A stretch of DNA of 64,000 bases, from the NCBI RefSeq assembly GCF_019613795.1, contig NZ_CP080429.1, positions 1,724,501 to 1,788,500 on the forward strand, read 5' to 3'. Made by a program: the position numbers and the translations under genes. Origin of the DNA: Flavobacterium litorale. GTDB taxonomy: Bacteria > Bacteroidota > Bacteroidia > Flavobacteriales > Flavobacteriaceae. The notes under the pieces are model-generated. The model had not been told where the DNA came from. It made no database searches and saw only the letters and a list, made by a program, of their open reading frames with translations. Position 1 is the first letter of the stretch; the number at the start of each line of letters is the position of its first letter. This document shows positions 48,073 to 59,800 of this stretch, one piece after another.

Positions 48073-48780
48073 ATGCTAAACATTCAAGATCCCGACAGCC
48101 TAGCAGTAGCTAACGAAGCGCTTTTAGAAGGAGGCGAACCTGTTGAAAAAACATTATCTATTTGGGATTTACTAACTAGTGGTGGTATTGGTGGGCAGAT
48201 TATTGTAATTGTGCTTGCAGTACTATTGTTCGTAGCCATTTATTTGTACATCGAAAGAACATTGGCACTAAAAGAAGCCTCTAAAATAGATAAAGGGTTT
48301 ATGAACCAAATTCGTGACCATATTACCAACAGACGTTTTGATAGTGCTAAGCTACTTTGCCAACACACCAACACACCCGTATCACGTTTAGTAGAAAAAG
48401 GAATATCGCGCATAGGTAAACCACTAGAAGATATTAATACAGCTATAGAAAATGCAGGTAAGCTAGAAATATATAATTTGGAGAAAAACGTAAGTATACT
48501 AGCTACTATATCGGGTGCAGGACCCATGATTGGTTTTTTGGGTACCGTAGTAGGTATGATACTAGTATTTTTTGAGATAGAAAAGGGCGGAGGGCAAATA
48601 CAAATAGACCTTTTGGCTGGTGGTATATATACCGCCATGACTACAACTGTAGTAGGGCTTATAGTAGGTGTATTAGCCTACATAGGGTACAACCACCTTG
48701 TAGTTAAAACGGATAAAATTGTAAACCAGATGGAAGCTACTGCAGTAGAGTTTCTAGACCTGTTAAACGACCCCGTATAA
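48073..48780 (+). CDS. MotA/TolQ/ExbB proton channel family protein
   Basis: 235 residues with three membrane helices (about 40-60, 150-172 and 190-212) in the ExbB pattern. The loop after the first helix is cytoplasmic (about 70-145). The second half has ATISGAGPMIGFLGTVVGMI and AGGIYTAMTTTVVGLIVGVL, both typical of ExbB/TolQ. It forms the channel part of a proton-powered motor with the ExbD-like protein, whose gene starts two bases after this stop. Together with the TonB-like gene that follows it forms a three-gene operon. No particular receptor is linked to it by position. Confidence 0.92.
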   Translation: MLNIQDPDSLAVANEALLEGGEPVEKTLSIWDLLTSGGIGGQIIVIVLAVLLFVAIYLYIERTLALKEASKIDKGFMNQIRDHITNRRFDSAKLLCQHTNTPVSRLVEKGISRIGKPLEDINTAIENAGKLEIYNLEKNVSILATISGAGPMIGFLGTVVGMILVFFEIEKGGGQIQIDLLAGGIYTAMTTTVVGLIVGVLAYIGYNHLVVKTDKIVNQMEATAVEFLDLLNDPV

Positions 48781-48782
48781 TT

Positions 48783-49175
48783 ATGCAGTTTAGAAGTAGA
48801 AATAGGGTAACACCCGAGTTTAATATGTCATCAATGACGGATATTGTATTCCTGTTATTGATATTCTTTATGATTACCTCTACTATGGTTACTACCAGTG
48901 CGCTCGACCTAAACTTACCAAAAGCAAAAGGCAGAACCGAGAATAACCAAAACGTATCGGTAAACATAACAAAAGACCTAGAGTATTATATAGATACCGA
49001 ACCTGTAGCTGCTGATAATTTAGAAGCAACACTCACAGGCTTGCTTTCTGGTACAGAAGGTAAAGCGATAGTGCTACGTGCAGAACAAGGCGTACCTATT
49101 GAGAAAGCAGTTGCAGTTATGGATATAGCTTACAGAAACCAGTATAAAATAGTATTGGCAGTAGACCCAAAATAA
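48783..49175 (+). CDS. ExbD/TolR family biopolymer transport protein
   Basis: 130 residues. One membrane helix near the N-terminus (about 16-36, MTDIVFLLLIFFMITSTMV) contains the conserved aspartate (D17) that carries protons. The periplasmic domain of about 90 residues ends AYRNQYKIVLAVDPK. The gene starts two bases after the ExbB stop and is followed by the TonB-like gene seven bases on. It is the ExbD partner of the motor. Confidence 0.92.
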   Translation: MQFRSRNRVTPEFNMSSMTDIVFLLLIFFMITSTMVTTSALDLNLPKAKGRTENNQNVSVNITKDLEYYIDTEPVAADNLEATLTGLLSGTEGKAIVLRAEQGVPIEKAVAVMDIAYRNQYKIVLAVDPK

Positions 49176-49181
49176 GTGGTT

Positions 49182-49982
49182 ATGAAATATTTGGAAACAA
49201 AAGAAGAAAAAAAATCATTTGGTATTACGGCAGCCATTTTTGCGCTGCTCCTCCTTTTGTGCCTATTTTTAGGAATGACCTACATGGATCCGCCACCCGA
49301 AAACGGTATTGCCATTAACTTTGGTACTACTGATACGGGTATGGGCGATGTACAACCTACCGAACCGATAAAATCGGCACCACAACCTACAGAATCGACC
49401 CCTACAGAGCCTACCCCTACGGTAGATGATGTAGTAACGCAAGACGTTGATGATGCCCCTGTAATTACAAAGGAAAAACCCAAAGAACAAAAAAAGCCTA
49501 AAGAAGAGCCTGTAAAACCCAAACCAGACCCTGAACCACCAACACCCTCTAAAAGTACAACAGATGCCCTGTCGAGCATCCTAAATGGTCCAAAATCAGA
49601 TGGAAAATCAGAAGGAGGACAAGGTAAAGATGATAAGCCTGGTGATGCTGGTAAAGTAGATGGTAGCCTTAGTGGAGGTTATGGTCAAGGCGGAGGTACT
49701 ACAGGAACAGGCAAAGGTAAATATAACCTTGAAGGGCGTAAAGCACTAGCATTGCCTAACCCTGATTATACCTGTAACGAGCAGGGTAAGGTAGTAGTAC
49801 AAATTACAGTTGATAAAAATGGTAAAGTAACATCGGCTACGCCAGGTGCCAGAGGCACTACAAATACGGCTAAATGCTTACAAGACCAAGCCCGAGCTGC
49901 GGCATTAAATGCTAAGTTTGATGAAGGCGATGCCGACAAGCAGGTAGGTACAATAGAGTACAACTTTAAGTTAACAGAATAA
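49182..49982 (+). CDS. TonB-like energy transducer
   Basis: 266 residues from an ATG at 49182; a GTG six bases upstream is an alternative. One N-terminal membrane helix (about 14-34) is followed by a long linker rich in P, E, K and T, with repeated acidic and basic stretches (about 45-130), then a glycine-rich segment and a C-terminal TonB-like domain (about 180-266, NPDYTCNEQGKVVVQITVDK and YNFKL). The domain has two cysteines, C195 and C232, that could pair. It should carry energy from the ExbB-ExbD motor to outer-membrane receptors. The gene ends the motor operon, and a shared hairpin follows. Confidence 0.88.
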   Translation: MKYLETKEEKKSFGITAAIFALLLLLCLFLGMTYMDPPPENGIAINFGTTDTGMGDVQPTEPIKSAPQPTESTPTEPTPTVDDVVTQDVDDAPVITKEKPKEQKKPKEEPVKPKPDPEPPTPSKSTTDALSSILNGPKSDGKSEGGQGKDDKPGDAGKVDGSLSGGYGQGGGTTGTGKGKYNLEGRKALALPNPDYTCNEQGKVVVQITVDKNGKVTSATPGARGTTNTAKCLQDQARAAALNAKFDEGDADKQVGTIEYNFKLTE

Positions 49983-50007
49983 GTTAAATAGTAAATAGTT
50001 TAAACTA

Positions 50008-50034
50008 AAAAACCGCCCAATTGGGCGGTTTTTG
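50008..50034. terminator. Bidirectional terminator between the TonB-like gene and lgt
   Basis: AAAAACCGCCC / GGGCGGTTTTT arms with an AATT loop lie 26 bp after the TonB-like stop and 25 bp after the lgt stop on the minus strand, so the hairpin can end both. Confidence 0.9.
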
Positions 50035-50058
50035 TTTGTAGCAATGTTATGTGGAAAA

Positions 50059-51000
50059 TTATAACGTTTCTCTTCGGTTTTTTGCAGTTACTATAAAGTA
50101 AATTCCTGCTAGTATAAAGGGTATGCTTAACCATTGCCCTGTTAACAGTATTGGATTTTCGCCTTCAAAGCCACCTTGGCTTTTCTTTACAAACTCCACC
50201 ATAAATCGTACCGTCCATAACAATACCAAGAAAGTACCAAATATAAGCCCACGATTTTTACGAGCATCGGTTTTCCAGTACATGTAGTATATAATAATAA
50301 ACACAATAACATAACCTGCAGCTTCATACAATTGTGCTGGATGACGATAGGGTATGCCTGCTAATACATCCGAAAACTGTGGGTCTTTTTCAATAAGGTT
50401 GTACGCTTGGTTGTAATCATTTGTTTTGGTGATGCTCATGGCTTTGGACTTACTCATGTCGTCCTCACTCCTAACAAACTTTACTGCAGTAGCTAGGCTC
50501 TTATCGGTTTTTTCGCCTAGTATCTCAGAATTCATAAAATTACCAAAGCGTACAAAAACACCACCGCTAGTTACAGCTATTACAATTCTGTCCAACACCC
50601 ATAGTAAAGGTCTTTTAATTATGTTTTTGCTGTAATATACCATAGTAATAATAATGGCTATAGCGGCACCATGGCTTGCAAGCCCTGCAAACCCAGTAAA
50701 TTCAAACTCAGGTTTAAACCTAAAGGGGAGTAGTATCTCTTCGGGGTGTTGGCTAAAATAATCCCAATCGTAAAAGAAAACATGCCCTAACCTTGCTCCT
50801 AAAAGTGTAGCTACTAGGGTGTAAATAAATAACTTATCTAACATCTCTACAGGCTCACCTTCGCGGTCAAATATCTTTTTAGTTAAATACCATCCTAAAC
50901 CAAAGGCTATTACAAACATTAGGCTGTAGTAGCGTATCATAAAAAAACCGAGATCTATACCTTCCGAAGGATTCCAAACAATGCTTAAAGCGTGTGCCAT
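50059..51000 (-). CDS. lgt: Prolipoprotein diacylglyceryl transferase
   Basis: 313 residues with about seven membrane segments. It transfers a diacylglyceryl group from phosphatidylglycerol to the lipobox cysteine, the first step of lipoprotein maturation. The signature R-x-G-N-F-x-N-x-E-x-x-G is seen as RFGNFMNSEILG (about 151-162). The motif usually written HGG in the first half reads SHGAA (about 108-112). DAMAHALSIVWNPSEGI gives the normal start. Lgt is normally essential in diderms. The gene ends 25 bp from a bidirectional terminator and starts 64 bp after the yidD stop. Confidence 0.94.
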   Translation of the reverse strand: MAHALSIVWNPSEGIDLGFFMIRYYSLMFVIAFGLGWYLTKKIFDREGEPVEMLDKLFIYTLVATLLGARLGHVFFYDWDYFSQHPEEILLPFRFKPEFEFTGFAGLASHGAAIAIIITMVYYSKNIIKRPLLWVLDRIVIAVTSGGVFVRFGNFMNSEILGEKTDKSLATAVKFVRSEDDMSKSKAMSITKTNDYNQAYNLIEKDPQFSDVLAGIPYRHPAQLYEAAGYVIVFIIIYYMYWKTDARKNRGLIFGTFLVLLWTVRFMVEFVKKSQGGFEGENPILLTGQWLSIPFILAGIYFIVTAKNRRETL

Positions 51001-51064
51001 TTTTATACGATTAATATTTTGTTGTAAATTTAAATAAATGCTTTTTACTACCTATAAAAAACTA

Positions 51065-51316
51065 CTAATGTTTATGGTTGCATTTTTTTGTAGGTACGGG
51101 GTCATACCCTTTTCCACCCCAAGGGTTGCAACTTAGTATACGTTTTGTGGCTAGCCATCCGCCTTTAAACAAACCATGTGTTTGTAAAGCCTCAATAGTG
51201 TAGTGTGAGCAGGTAGGGGAGTACCTGCACGCAGAAGGTAAAAAGGGAGATATGCCTTGCTGGTAAAAGCGCACCAATGCTACAAAAGGTAGTATGGCTA
51301 TTTTACCCAATTTCAT
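51065..51316 (-). CDS. yidD: Membrane protein insertion efficiency factor YidD
   Basis: 83 residues, the usual YidD length. [28 protein letters not shown] and [14 protein letters not shown] are the family's conserved motifs, with the cysteines in place. The N-terminal helix is amphipathic and probably lies on the inner face of the membrane, where YidD helps YidC insert proteins. It lies five bases after the cysS stop on the same strand, a tight pair. No yidC, rnpA or rpmH lies here, so the usual operon neighbours are missing. Confidence 0.95.
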   Translation of the reverse strand: MKLGKIAILPFVALVRFYQQGISPFLPSACRYSPTCSHYTIEALQTHGLFKGGWLATKRILSCNPWGGKGYDPVPTKKCNHKH

Positions 51317-51321
51317 ATTAT

Positions 51322-52803
51322 TTATAGTATTGAAAAAGTAGTACCCTCTTTAGTATCTTTAATAGCAATACCTAAATCGTTAAGCTTATCTCTTATTTGG
51401 TCAGAGAGTGCAAAATTTTTATTGGCACGGGCTTCGTTTCGCATGCCTATAAGCATAGTAACTAAGCCTTCCATCTTATCGTTATTGCTATTATTCTCTG
51501 TTTCCTTTTTAAGTCCGAGTACATCAAATACAAAGGCATTTAATGTTTTGCTTAGTACCTCAAAGTCACTAGCGGTAATAGTTTCTTTATCCTCTTTTAT
51601 TAGGTTAATGTAACGAACGGCCTCAAACAGTTGTGCAATAAGTATAGGGCTGTTAAAATCGTCGTTCATGGCATCGTAGCAAGATTGTTTCCATGCAGCG
51701 ATATCTAATGAGGATGTTGCACTAGGTTTTATCGTTTTTAAATTGTCCAACGCCTCCATTAATCGGTTAAAACCTTTTTCGGCAGCTAATATGGCATCGT
51801 TAGAGAAATCTAAGATGCTTCTGTAATGTGCCTGCATAATAAAAAAGCGGGCTACAGATGGGCTAAAAGCTTTACTTAGTATGGTGTTGTTACCCGAAAA
51901 TATTTCGCGGGGTAATATATTATTCCCTGTAGATTTTGACATTTTTTTGCCATTAAGCGTAAGCATGTTGGCATGCATCCAATAGTTAACGGGCGACTTG
52001 CCTGTGCTTGCTTCGTTTTGTGCAATTTCGCATTCGTGGTGCGGGAATTTTAAATCCATACCACCACCATGTATATCAAAGTTATCACCAAGGTATTTGG
52101 TGCTCATAGCTGTACACTCCAAATGCCAACCTGGGAATCCGTCGCCCCAAGGCGAAGGCCAACGCATAATATGTTGCGGTTCGGCTTTTTTCCAAAGTGC
52201 AAAATCTTGCGGATTTCTTTTTTCCGTCTGTCCCGATAGCTCACGGGTATTGGCTATCATATCTTCAATATTACGTCCGCTAAGTTTCCCGTAGTTGTAA
52301 TCTTTATTAAACTTTACAACATCAAAGTAAACTGAGCCTTCGGACTCGTAACCGAAACCATTATCAATAATATTTTGTATGGTTTGTATTTGTTCAATAA
52401 TATGTCCAGTAGCAGTAGGCTCTATACTAGGAGGAAAGGCGTTAAAAAGTTCCATTATCTGATGAAAATCTACAGCGTACTGCTGTACAATTTCCATAGG
52501 TTCTAACTTTTCAATACGTGCTTTTTTTGCAATTTTGTCTTCACCCTCGTCAGCATCATCTTCAATATGTCCTACATCAGTTATATTACGAACATAGCGC
52601 ACTTTATACCCTAAGTGTTTAAGGTAGCGAAAAACCAAATCGAAAGAGATAAACGTACGGCAGTTACCAAGGTGTACATTACTGTATACTGTTGGGCCAC
52701 ATACATACATGCCAACATTACCTTGGTGTATGGGTTTAAAAAGTTCTTTCTCTCCAGTTAAAGAGTTGTATATCTTTAACGTTTGGTTTTGATATAAGTG
52801 CAT
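51322..52803 (-). CDS. cysS: Cysteinyl-tRNA synthetase
   Basis: 493 residues. It charges tRNA-Cys with cysteine in two steps using ATP. The HIGH-type motif is HLGN (44-47), KMSKS is at 287-291, and the zinc ligands are C35, C230, H255 and E257 or C258 (GWHLEC and HHECE). The anticodon-binding helical domain follows, and the length is normal. The ATG at 52803 starts [19 protein letters not shown]. yidD starts five bases downstream and folE lies 35 bp upstream, so the three may be read together. Confidence 0.96.
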   Translation of the reverse strand: MHLYQNQTLKIYNSLTGEKELFKPIHQGNVGMYVCGPTVYSNVHLGNCRTFISFDLVFRYLKHLGYKVRYVRNITDVGHIEDDADEGEDKIAKKARIEKLEPMEIVQQYAVDFHQIMELFNAFPPSIEPTATGHIIEQIQTIQNIIDNGFGYESEGSVYFDVVKFNKDYNYGKLSGRNIEDMIANTRELSGQTEKRNPQDFALWKKAEPQHIMRWPSPWGDGFPGWHLECTAMSTKYLGDNFDIHGGGMDLKFPHHECEIAQNEASTGKSPVNYWMHANMLTLNGKKMSKSTGNNILPREIFSGNNTILSKAFSPSVARFFIMQAHYRSILDFSNDAILAAEKGFNRLMEALDNLKTIKPSATSSLDIAAWKQSCYDAMNDDFNSPILIAQLFEAVRYINLIKEDKETITASDFEVLSKTLNAFVFDVLGLKKETENNSNNDKMEGLVTMLIGMRNEARANKNFALSDQIRDKLNDLGIAIKDTKEGTTFSIL

Positions 52804-52838
52804 GCTAAAATACGTTTGCTTTTGTAACGCAAGATATA

Positions 52839-53510
52839 TTAAAACTGTGTATCGAGCTTAATATAATCTAAAAATTCCCTTCTTACTTTTTCATCTTTAA
52901 ACTGACCGCCAAATTCGGCAGTAACAGTACTGCTTTCAATATCGCGTATACCACGTGAGTTTACACACAGGTGCTTAGCATCTATAACGCACGCTACATC
53001 CTCTGTATTAAGTACTTTTTTAAGTTCTTGTACTATTTGTATTGTAAGACGTTCTTGTACTTGCGGGCGTTTTGCAAAATAATCTACAATCCTGTTCATT
53101 TTAGATAGTCCTACTACACTACCGTTAGATATGTAACCCACATGAGCTCTACCAACAATGGGTAATAAGTGATGCTCGCAAGTAGAGTATACCGTTATGT
53201 TCTTCTCTACCAACATTTCCCCGTACTTGTATTTATTATCAAAAGTAGAGGAGCTCGGTTTTCTTTTCGGGTTTAAACCTCCAAATATCTCTGTTACAAA
53301 CATTTTGGCCACACGGTTGGGAGTACCTTTAATACTATCGTCCGTAAGATCCATCCCTAGGGTATGCAATATATTTTCTACATCTTTTTTTATAGCTTCT
53401 ATCTTCTGCTCATCACTAAGTTCAAATGCATTTTCTCTTAATGGCGTTTCAGCACTTGTAGCAATATGATTTTCGCCAATTTCATCTTTAATATCGTCCG
53501 TAAGGTTCAT
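52839..53510 (-). CDS. folE: GTP cyclohydrolase I
   Basis: 223 residues, a homodecameric enzyme that turns GTP into 7,8-dihydroneopterin triphosphate, the first step of folate synthesis. Zinc is held by C111, H114 and C182 ([15 protein letters not shown] and [11 protein letters not shown]). The N-terminal 40 residues are an acidic tail not needed for the fold. The start ATG at 53510 agrees with the protein-family spacing. An exact -7-like box is found in the long gap upstream. cysS follows after 35 bp. Confidence 0.95.
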   Translation of the reverse strand: MNLTDDIKDEIGENHIATSAETPLRENAFELSDEQKIEAIKKDVENILHTLGMDLTDDSIKGTPNRVAKMFVTEIFGGLNPKRKPSSSTFDNKYKYGEMLVEKNITVYSTCEHHLLPIVGRAHVGYISNGSVVGLSKMNRIVDYFAKRPQVQERLTIQIVQELKKVLNTEDVACVIDAKHLCVNSRGIRDIESSTVTAEFGGQFKDEKVRREFLDYIKLDTQF

Positions 53511-53810
53511 TTATATAAAAGTCAATTATTAAAATAAAAAATCAATTTGCAAAGATAACTATAAAAGTTCATTTGGCTAAATGTACTTTAACAGTATTTT
53601 ACACGTTTAATTAGTAGTAATTTACATTATCGTAATAGTGGGACTAAATTTTCATTTTGAAGCTAAAACACACAATTAAATGTAAAAAGTGAAATTTTAT
53701 CAAATTTTAAGTAGGGAAAAGGTAGTGTAAATTGTTATAGATTAAAAAAAATGGTGTAATTATGTTTTAATTATATCAAATTTATGTAAATTTCGCGTTT
53801 CAAAAATTAT
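53511..53810. other. AT-rich 300-bp gap between folE and the giant T9SS gene
   Basis: The gap between the two divergent genes is very AT-rich. I see a possible folE -7 box (next entry) and, at 53787-53794, TAAATTTC, which differs by one base from the -7 consensus and could serve the giant gene. There is no hairpin, no long direct repeat and no small open frame I can support. Nothing else is visible. Confidence 0.6.
53550..53557 (-). promoter_or_regulatory. Possible -7 box for folE
   Basis: The minus strand reads TATCTTTG, matching TAnnTTTG, 39 bp before the folE start. No clear -33 TTG is seen 19-21 bp further upstream. Confidence 0.4.
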
Positions 53811-56800
53811 ATGAAAATGAATAATATAAAGTACCTGTTTTTATCAATATTTATTTTTAGTAGTGTTACTATTTTTGCACAAAGTAACACCGCTGATGGC
53901 ATGGAGCCTTTTTGTGCTGGTGGTGATACACTAACTTTTAGTAATACAACTAATAGTGATCCTGCAGATCCAGATTCTGCTGCCGATAGTTACGGCTGTT
54001 TAGGGAGTGAACCTAACCCAGCATGGTTTTTTATGCAGATAGGGGAGAGTGGAGATTTAGAATTTAACCTTTCGCAAGAAAATGCTGCAGGAACAGGATT
54101 GGATGTAGATTTTATACTTTGGGGACCTTTTGGAGGACCACCACCAATTTTTGGACCTGAGAATTTAAATGATGATACTGAGGTTGACTGTAGTTATTCG
54201 GCATCAGCAACAGAAACTGTAAATATAGATGGTGCAAATGCAGGAGAGTACTATGTAATATTAATAACTAACTTTAGTAACCAGTCAGGACAAATAAACC
54301 TTACACAAACCAATACGGGTGAGCCAGGTGCTGGTACTACCAATTGTGATATTGTATGTCCGTTATCTTTAGGAGAAGATTTTACATTATGTCCAGGTAA
54401 TTCATCTACAATAATAGTAGCCACTATTGAAGATGCTACCTCGTATGAGTGGTTTATGGATGGCGATGTTATTGCTGATGAAACGGGGCAATCACTTACC
54501 GTATCCGAAGCAGGTACATACAGCGTAGTAGTAAATAAGCCAGGTTGTGTTGCCGATGCAACTGCATCAGTAACTATTACAGAACCAGATCCTATACCAA
54601 TTAATGATCCTCTGGATATAACCATATGTGCTGTAGGCGAACCACCGTATACTTTTAATTTATCGCAAAACAATGAATATATATTAAACGGACTTAATCC
54701 TTTATTTTACCCTATAACATTCCATACCTCAGAGTTTGATGCTATTGAGGGGATTTCACCTGTATTTCCTGCTACTACTGTAGAGAACTATCCAGCAGAA
54801 GACGGAACTGTAATGTGGTTAAGAATTGAGGATTTTACATCGGGATGTTCAACATTTCGTTCATTTACCTTGTTTGCCAATCCAGCACCAGAGCCAGGAG
54901 AACCATCAGATATGCAGGCCTGTGATATAGATAATAGTGGTGATGAGGAATTTGACTTAACAGAGCAAGATGCTGCCGTTTTTGGCGATCAAGACCCTAC
55001 AGAATTTACAATTACATACCATCCTACTGAGGAGGATGCTGATGATAATACAGCAGAAATAATGAATCCTGAAACGTATGTTACAGGATCAACCACTATT
55101 TTTGTGCGTCTTACTAGTAATGAAGATGAAGATTGTTACAACATAACAAGTTTTGATATAATAGTTACCCCAACACCAGAAGTAGATGCGCCAGCAGACC
55201 AGTTTGCCTGTAGCGATACAGGATATGCACTACCAGTATTATCCCAAGGAAACTATTACACAGAAACCAACGGCGGCGGTACACTGCTAGCCGAAGGAAC
55301 AATAATAACAACCACGCAAACAATTTTTGTATACGCAGAAAGCAATACCACACCCAACAACTGTACCGATGAAGAAAACTTTACAGTCACGATCTACGAT
55401 CAACCCGTAGTAGACACGCCAGCCGACGTATTTGCCTGCGAGAGCTACACCCTTCCAGTGCTAACCGTAGGAAACTACTACACCGGCGCCGATGGCAGCG
55501 GCACCCTACTCAATGCAGGCGACGAAATCACCACCACACAAGACATCTACATCTATGCCGACAGTGGCGATACCAACACCCCGTGTACCGACCAACACCA
55601 ATACACCATCCAAATCGATACCCCGCCCACACTATTGCCCGCCACAGCCCTAGAAGAATGTGACGACAACTTTGACAGCTTCACCACCTTCAACCTAGTC
55701 CCCGCAGGACTCGAAGTAACCGACGGACAACCAGGATTCGAGATCAGCTACCACGAAACCTTCGAGGCAGCCGACTTCGGCACCAGTCCCATCGACACCC
55801 CCGCCAACTACTCCGCCATCACCGGAGAAATCTACATACGCGTAACCCCAGTCGGCAACACCACCAACTGTCGTAGCATACAACCCCTAACCCTAACCGT
55901 ATACCCACGACCCACCATACCCAATGTAACCGACTACGTACAATGCGACGTAAACAACTCGCCCGACGGACAAGAAACCTTCGACCTAACCACCAAAGAC
56001 AGCGAAGTAACCCTTGACATAGCAACCATAAGCGCCGAATACTACACCAGCCAAGCCAATGCCCAAGCCGGTACCAACCCCATAACCAACCCCGAAAGCT
56101 ACACCAATACTGAAAGCCCCGAAACCATCTGGGTAGCCGCAGTAAGCGACTTCGGATGCCGTAGCGTAAGCAGTTTCGATCTCATCGTAAACCCACTACC
56201 CGTAATCAATCCAGCACTAGACACCTTCTTCTCTTGCGAAGAAATACCAGGCGAAGGCCAATTCGACACCATCGAAATCGATGCCGCCATCACCCAAGGC
56301 GCAGCAGGATACAGCATCAGGTACTACCAAACCCTAGCCGGAGCAGAAGGTGGCGGCAACAACAACCTAAGCTCACCCTTTACCTCACCCACCACAACCA
56401 TTTACGCCCGCGTAGAAGATGACCTTACCAGTTGCATTATCATTACCCCAGTAGAACTAGAAGTAATACCAGCCCCAATAGCCCCAGCACTAGCCCCACT
56501 AGAAGAATGCGACTTCAACCTCGACAACGTAGCCCCATTCAACCTCGACCCAGTAATACAAAACATAACCAATACACTAGGCAACGTAAGCGTAACCATA
56601 CACGAAACCCAAGCCGATGCCAACTTTGCAGCCAATGCAATACCCAATACAAACAACTACACCAATATAGTAGACGACACCCAAACCCTGTACGTACGCG
56701 TACAATCCACCCAAACCGAATGCTTCGATATAGTACCCCTACAACTCATAGTACACCCCGTACCCGAAGCCACAACCCCAGAAGACTACGAAATCTGTGA

Positions 56801-59800
56801 CAACGGTACCAACGACACCGACGGCATAGCCATCTTCGACCTAAGCACAAGAAACGAAGAAATACTAGGCGACATCGATCCCCTAGCATTCACCATAACC
56901 TATTACGAAAACCAAACAGCAGCCCAAGCCGGCACCAACCCAATAACAACCGCCAGCAACTACGCCAGTACAACCACAACAGTATACGCACGCGTAACCA
57001 ACAACACAACAGGCTGCTACGACATCGTACCCCTAGAACTCATCGTAAACCCACTACCCGTAGTAAACAACCCACTACCATACACCCTATGCGATGAAAA
57101 CAACCCAGGCGACGAACAAGAAACCTTCGACCTAACCACACAATACCCACTCATCGTAGACGACCAAAACGGCATCGCCATCACCTTCCACGACACCTTC
57201 GAAGAAGCACAATTAGGCGACAACCCAATACCAAACCCAGAAGCCTACCAAAACCAAGCCACCGTACAAACCCTCTTTACACGCGTAACCATAGAAGACA
57301 CAGGCTGCTACAGAATCGTATTACTAGACATCAGAGTAGAACCACTACCCGTACTCTATGTAGACAACGTAGACGAAGAACTCACCGTACTTTGTGACGA
57401 AGACGGCGACGGAATCACATTCTTCAACCTAGACGCCACCCTAGGAGACCTAATCAACAACGGGCAAAACCTAGAAGTAAGCTTCCACCTCACACCAGAA
57501 GACGCACTAAACAACCTAAACCCAATAACCAACACCAATAACTACCCCAACATAACACCATTTGCCGACGTAGTATACATCCGAGTAGCCAACACACTAA
57601 CCGGCTGTACCAACAGCGAAGCCTACGCACTACCATTAACCGTAGTACCCTCGCCACAAGTACCCGACCTAGAAGACATAACCCAGTGTGACGACGAAGA
57701 CGACAACGGACAAGACAACCAAGCCCTCTTTGACCTGACCCAACAAAATCAGACCATCATAGACGGACTAGACCCAGCCATACCCGATGTAATTATACAT
57801 TACTTCGAGTCAGAGGCTGCTGCACGTAATGGCGCACCACGCATAACCACCCCAGCCAACTACACCGGTACCCACGAGCAAACCATCTGGGTACGCGTAG
57901 AAGACCCCGTAACCGAATGCTTTGGTATCAGCAACTTCCAACTATTCCTAAACCAGCCATTACTCCTAACCACACCAAGCATACTAACCCTATGCAACAG
58001 TGAACTCCCCAATGACGCCACAGAAACCTTCGACCTAACCGTAAAAGACGAAGAAATCTTAGGCCCATTCGGCATAGGACAAGGCTACACCGTAACCTAC
58101 TACGAAAGCGAAGCCGACCAAGAAACAGGAGCAGCCATACCAGATCCAACCCAGTACGAAAACACCGATAACGCACAAACCCTGTACGTAACCGTGACCA
58201 GTACCGACGGCTGTGAAAGCTACACCACACTAACCATAAAAGTGTTACCCCTCCCCACGCCAAACCAGGAGCCAGACGCGCTAGTACTATGCGACGACAA
58301 CAACTCCCCCGACGGCGAAGAAGAATTCAACCTATTCGACGCCGAAGCTGACATCCGCAACAACGACCCAACCACGATAATCACCTACTACGAAACAGAA
58401 GCAGACGCCCAAAACGCCGAAAACCCCATAGCCGACCCAAGTGCCTACCAAAGCGCCACCAACAGCGTATGGGTACGCGTAGCCGCCAACACCGGTAACC
58501 CCGACGACCAAGTCTGCTACCAAATAGTAGAACTCCCACTCATCGTAAACCCACTCCCAGTCCTAGGCGAAAACGGCACCATCGCCCCCAACGCCTATTG
58601 CGAAGAAAACACCGATGGTCAGCACACCTTCATCCTCAACGAACACCTGCCCTTCATCCTAATCGGCGAAGACCCAGAAGACTACACCATACGCTTCTAC
58701 CTCGACCAAGCCGCATTAGACGCAGGCACCGCACTACCCAACCAGTACACCAATATCAGTACCCCACAAACCATACTCGTATGGGTAGAAAACAACACCA
58801 CCGGATGCATCAACACCGCACCATTAACCCTATACGTAGAAGAAGCCGCCACCGCCTTCCCAATCACCCCAGGACAACTAGACACCTGCGACTACGACGG
58901 CACCAATGACGGACAAACCACCATTGACCTCACCCAAATAGAAACCCAAGTACTAGGCGGACAAGACCCATTAGACTACGACGTAGACTACTACGAAAAC
59001 CAAGACGACGCCATAACCGACACCAACCCCATAGCCGACCCCAGCACCTATATAAACACCATAGCTGGCGGACAAACCATCTGGGTACGCGTCACCAACG
59101 AAAGCACCATCAGCCGCTGCTACGACATCACCAGCATCGATATCACCATCGAAGCCATCCCAGAACCCATAATACAAGGCGGAACCCTCTGTGTCGACTA
59201 CGACACCCAAGAAGTACTCAACCCCGTAGTAATGGACACCGGGCTCGATGACAGCCACACCTTCATCTGGTACCTCAACGGCGAAGAAATAACAGGCGCC
59301 ACAGAAAGCACCTACATCGCCCAGGCCGTAGGAAGCTACAGCGTAGAAGCCATCAGCGCAGGCGGCTGTATCAGCGACCCAATCGACCCCGTAACCGTAG
59401 ACCAAAGCGGGCCCGCCAGTGAGATACAAACAAGCTATACCGTTAGCAACGCCTTTAGCGACGAACAAACAATAACCATTACAACAACAGGTTATGGCGA
59501 ATACGAATACCAATTAGATTTTGGACCATGGCAAACCAGTAACATATTTACCGATGTATCCCCAGGACTACACGAAGTACGCATTAGAGATATAGGCGCA
59601 TGCTCCGAACACATAGTTACCCTAACAGACGTAAGCATCATCGACTACCCACGATTCTTTACACCCAACGCTGATGGATACAACGACACCTGGAACATCT
59701 ACGGACTCTCCAGTCAAGGTGGCGCCGAAATCTACATCTTCGACCGTTACGGCAAGCTCATCAAACAAATCAGCTCACAAGGAGAAGGCTGGGACGGCAC

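Noticed and set aside
55165-59513. Many long open frames on both strands across the giant T9SS gene
   Set aside because: They are shadows of the T-poor, repeat-rich coding strand. Translations are rich in R, P, H and W and look like frame-shifted repeats, with no family features.
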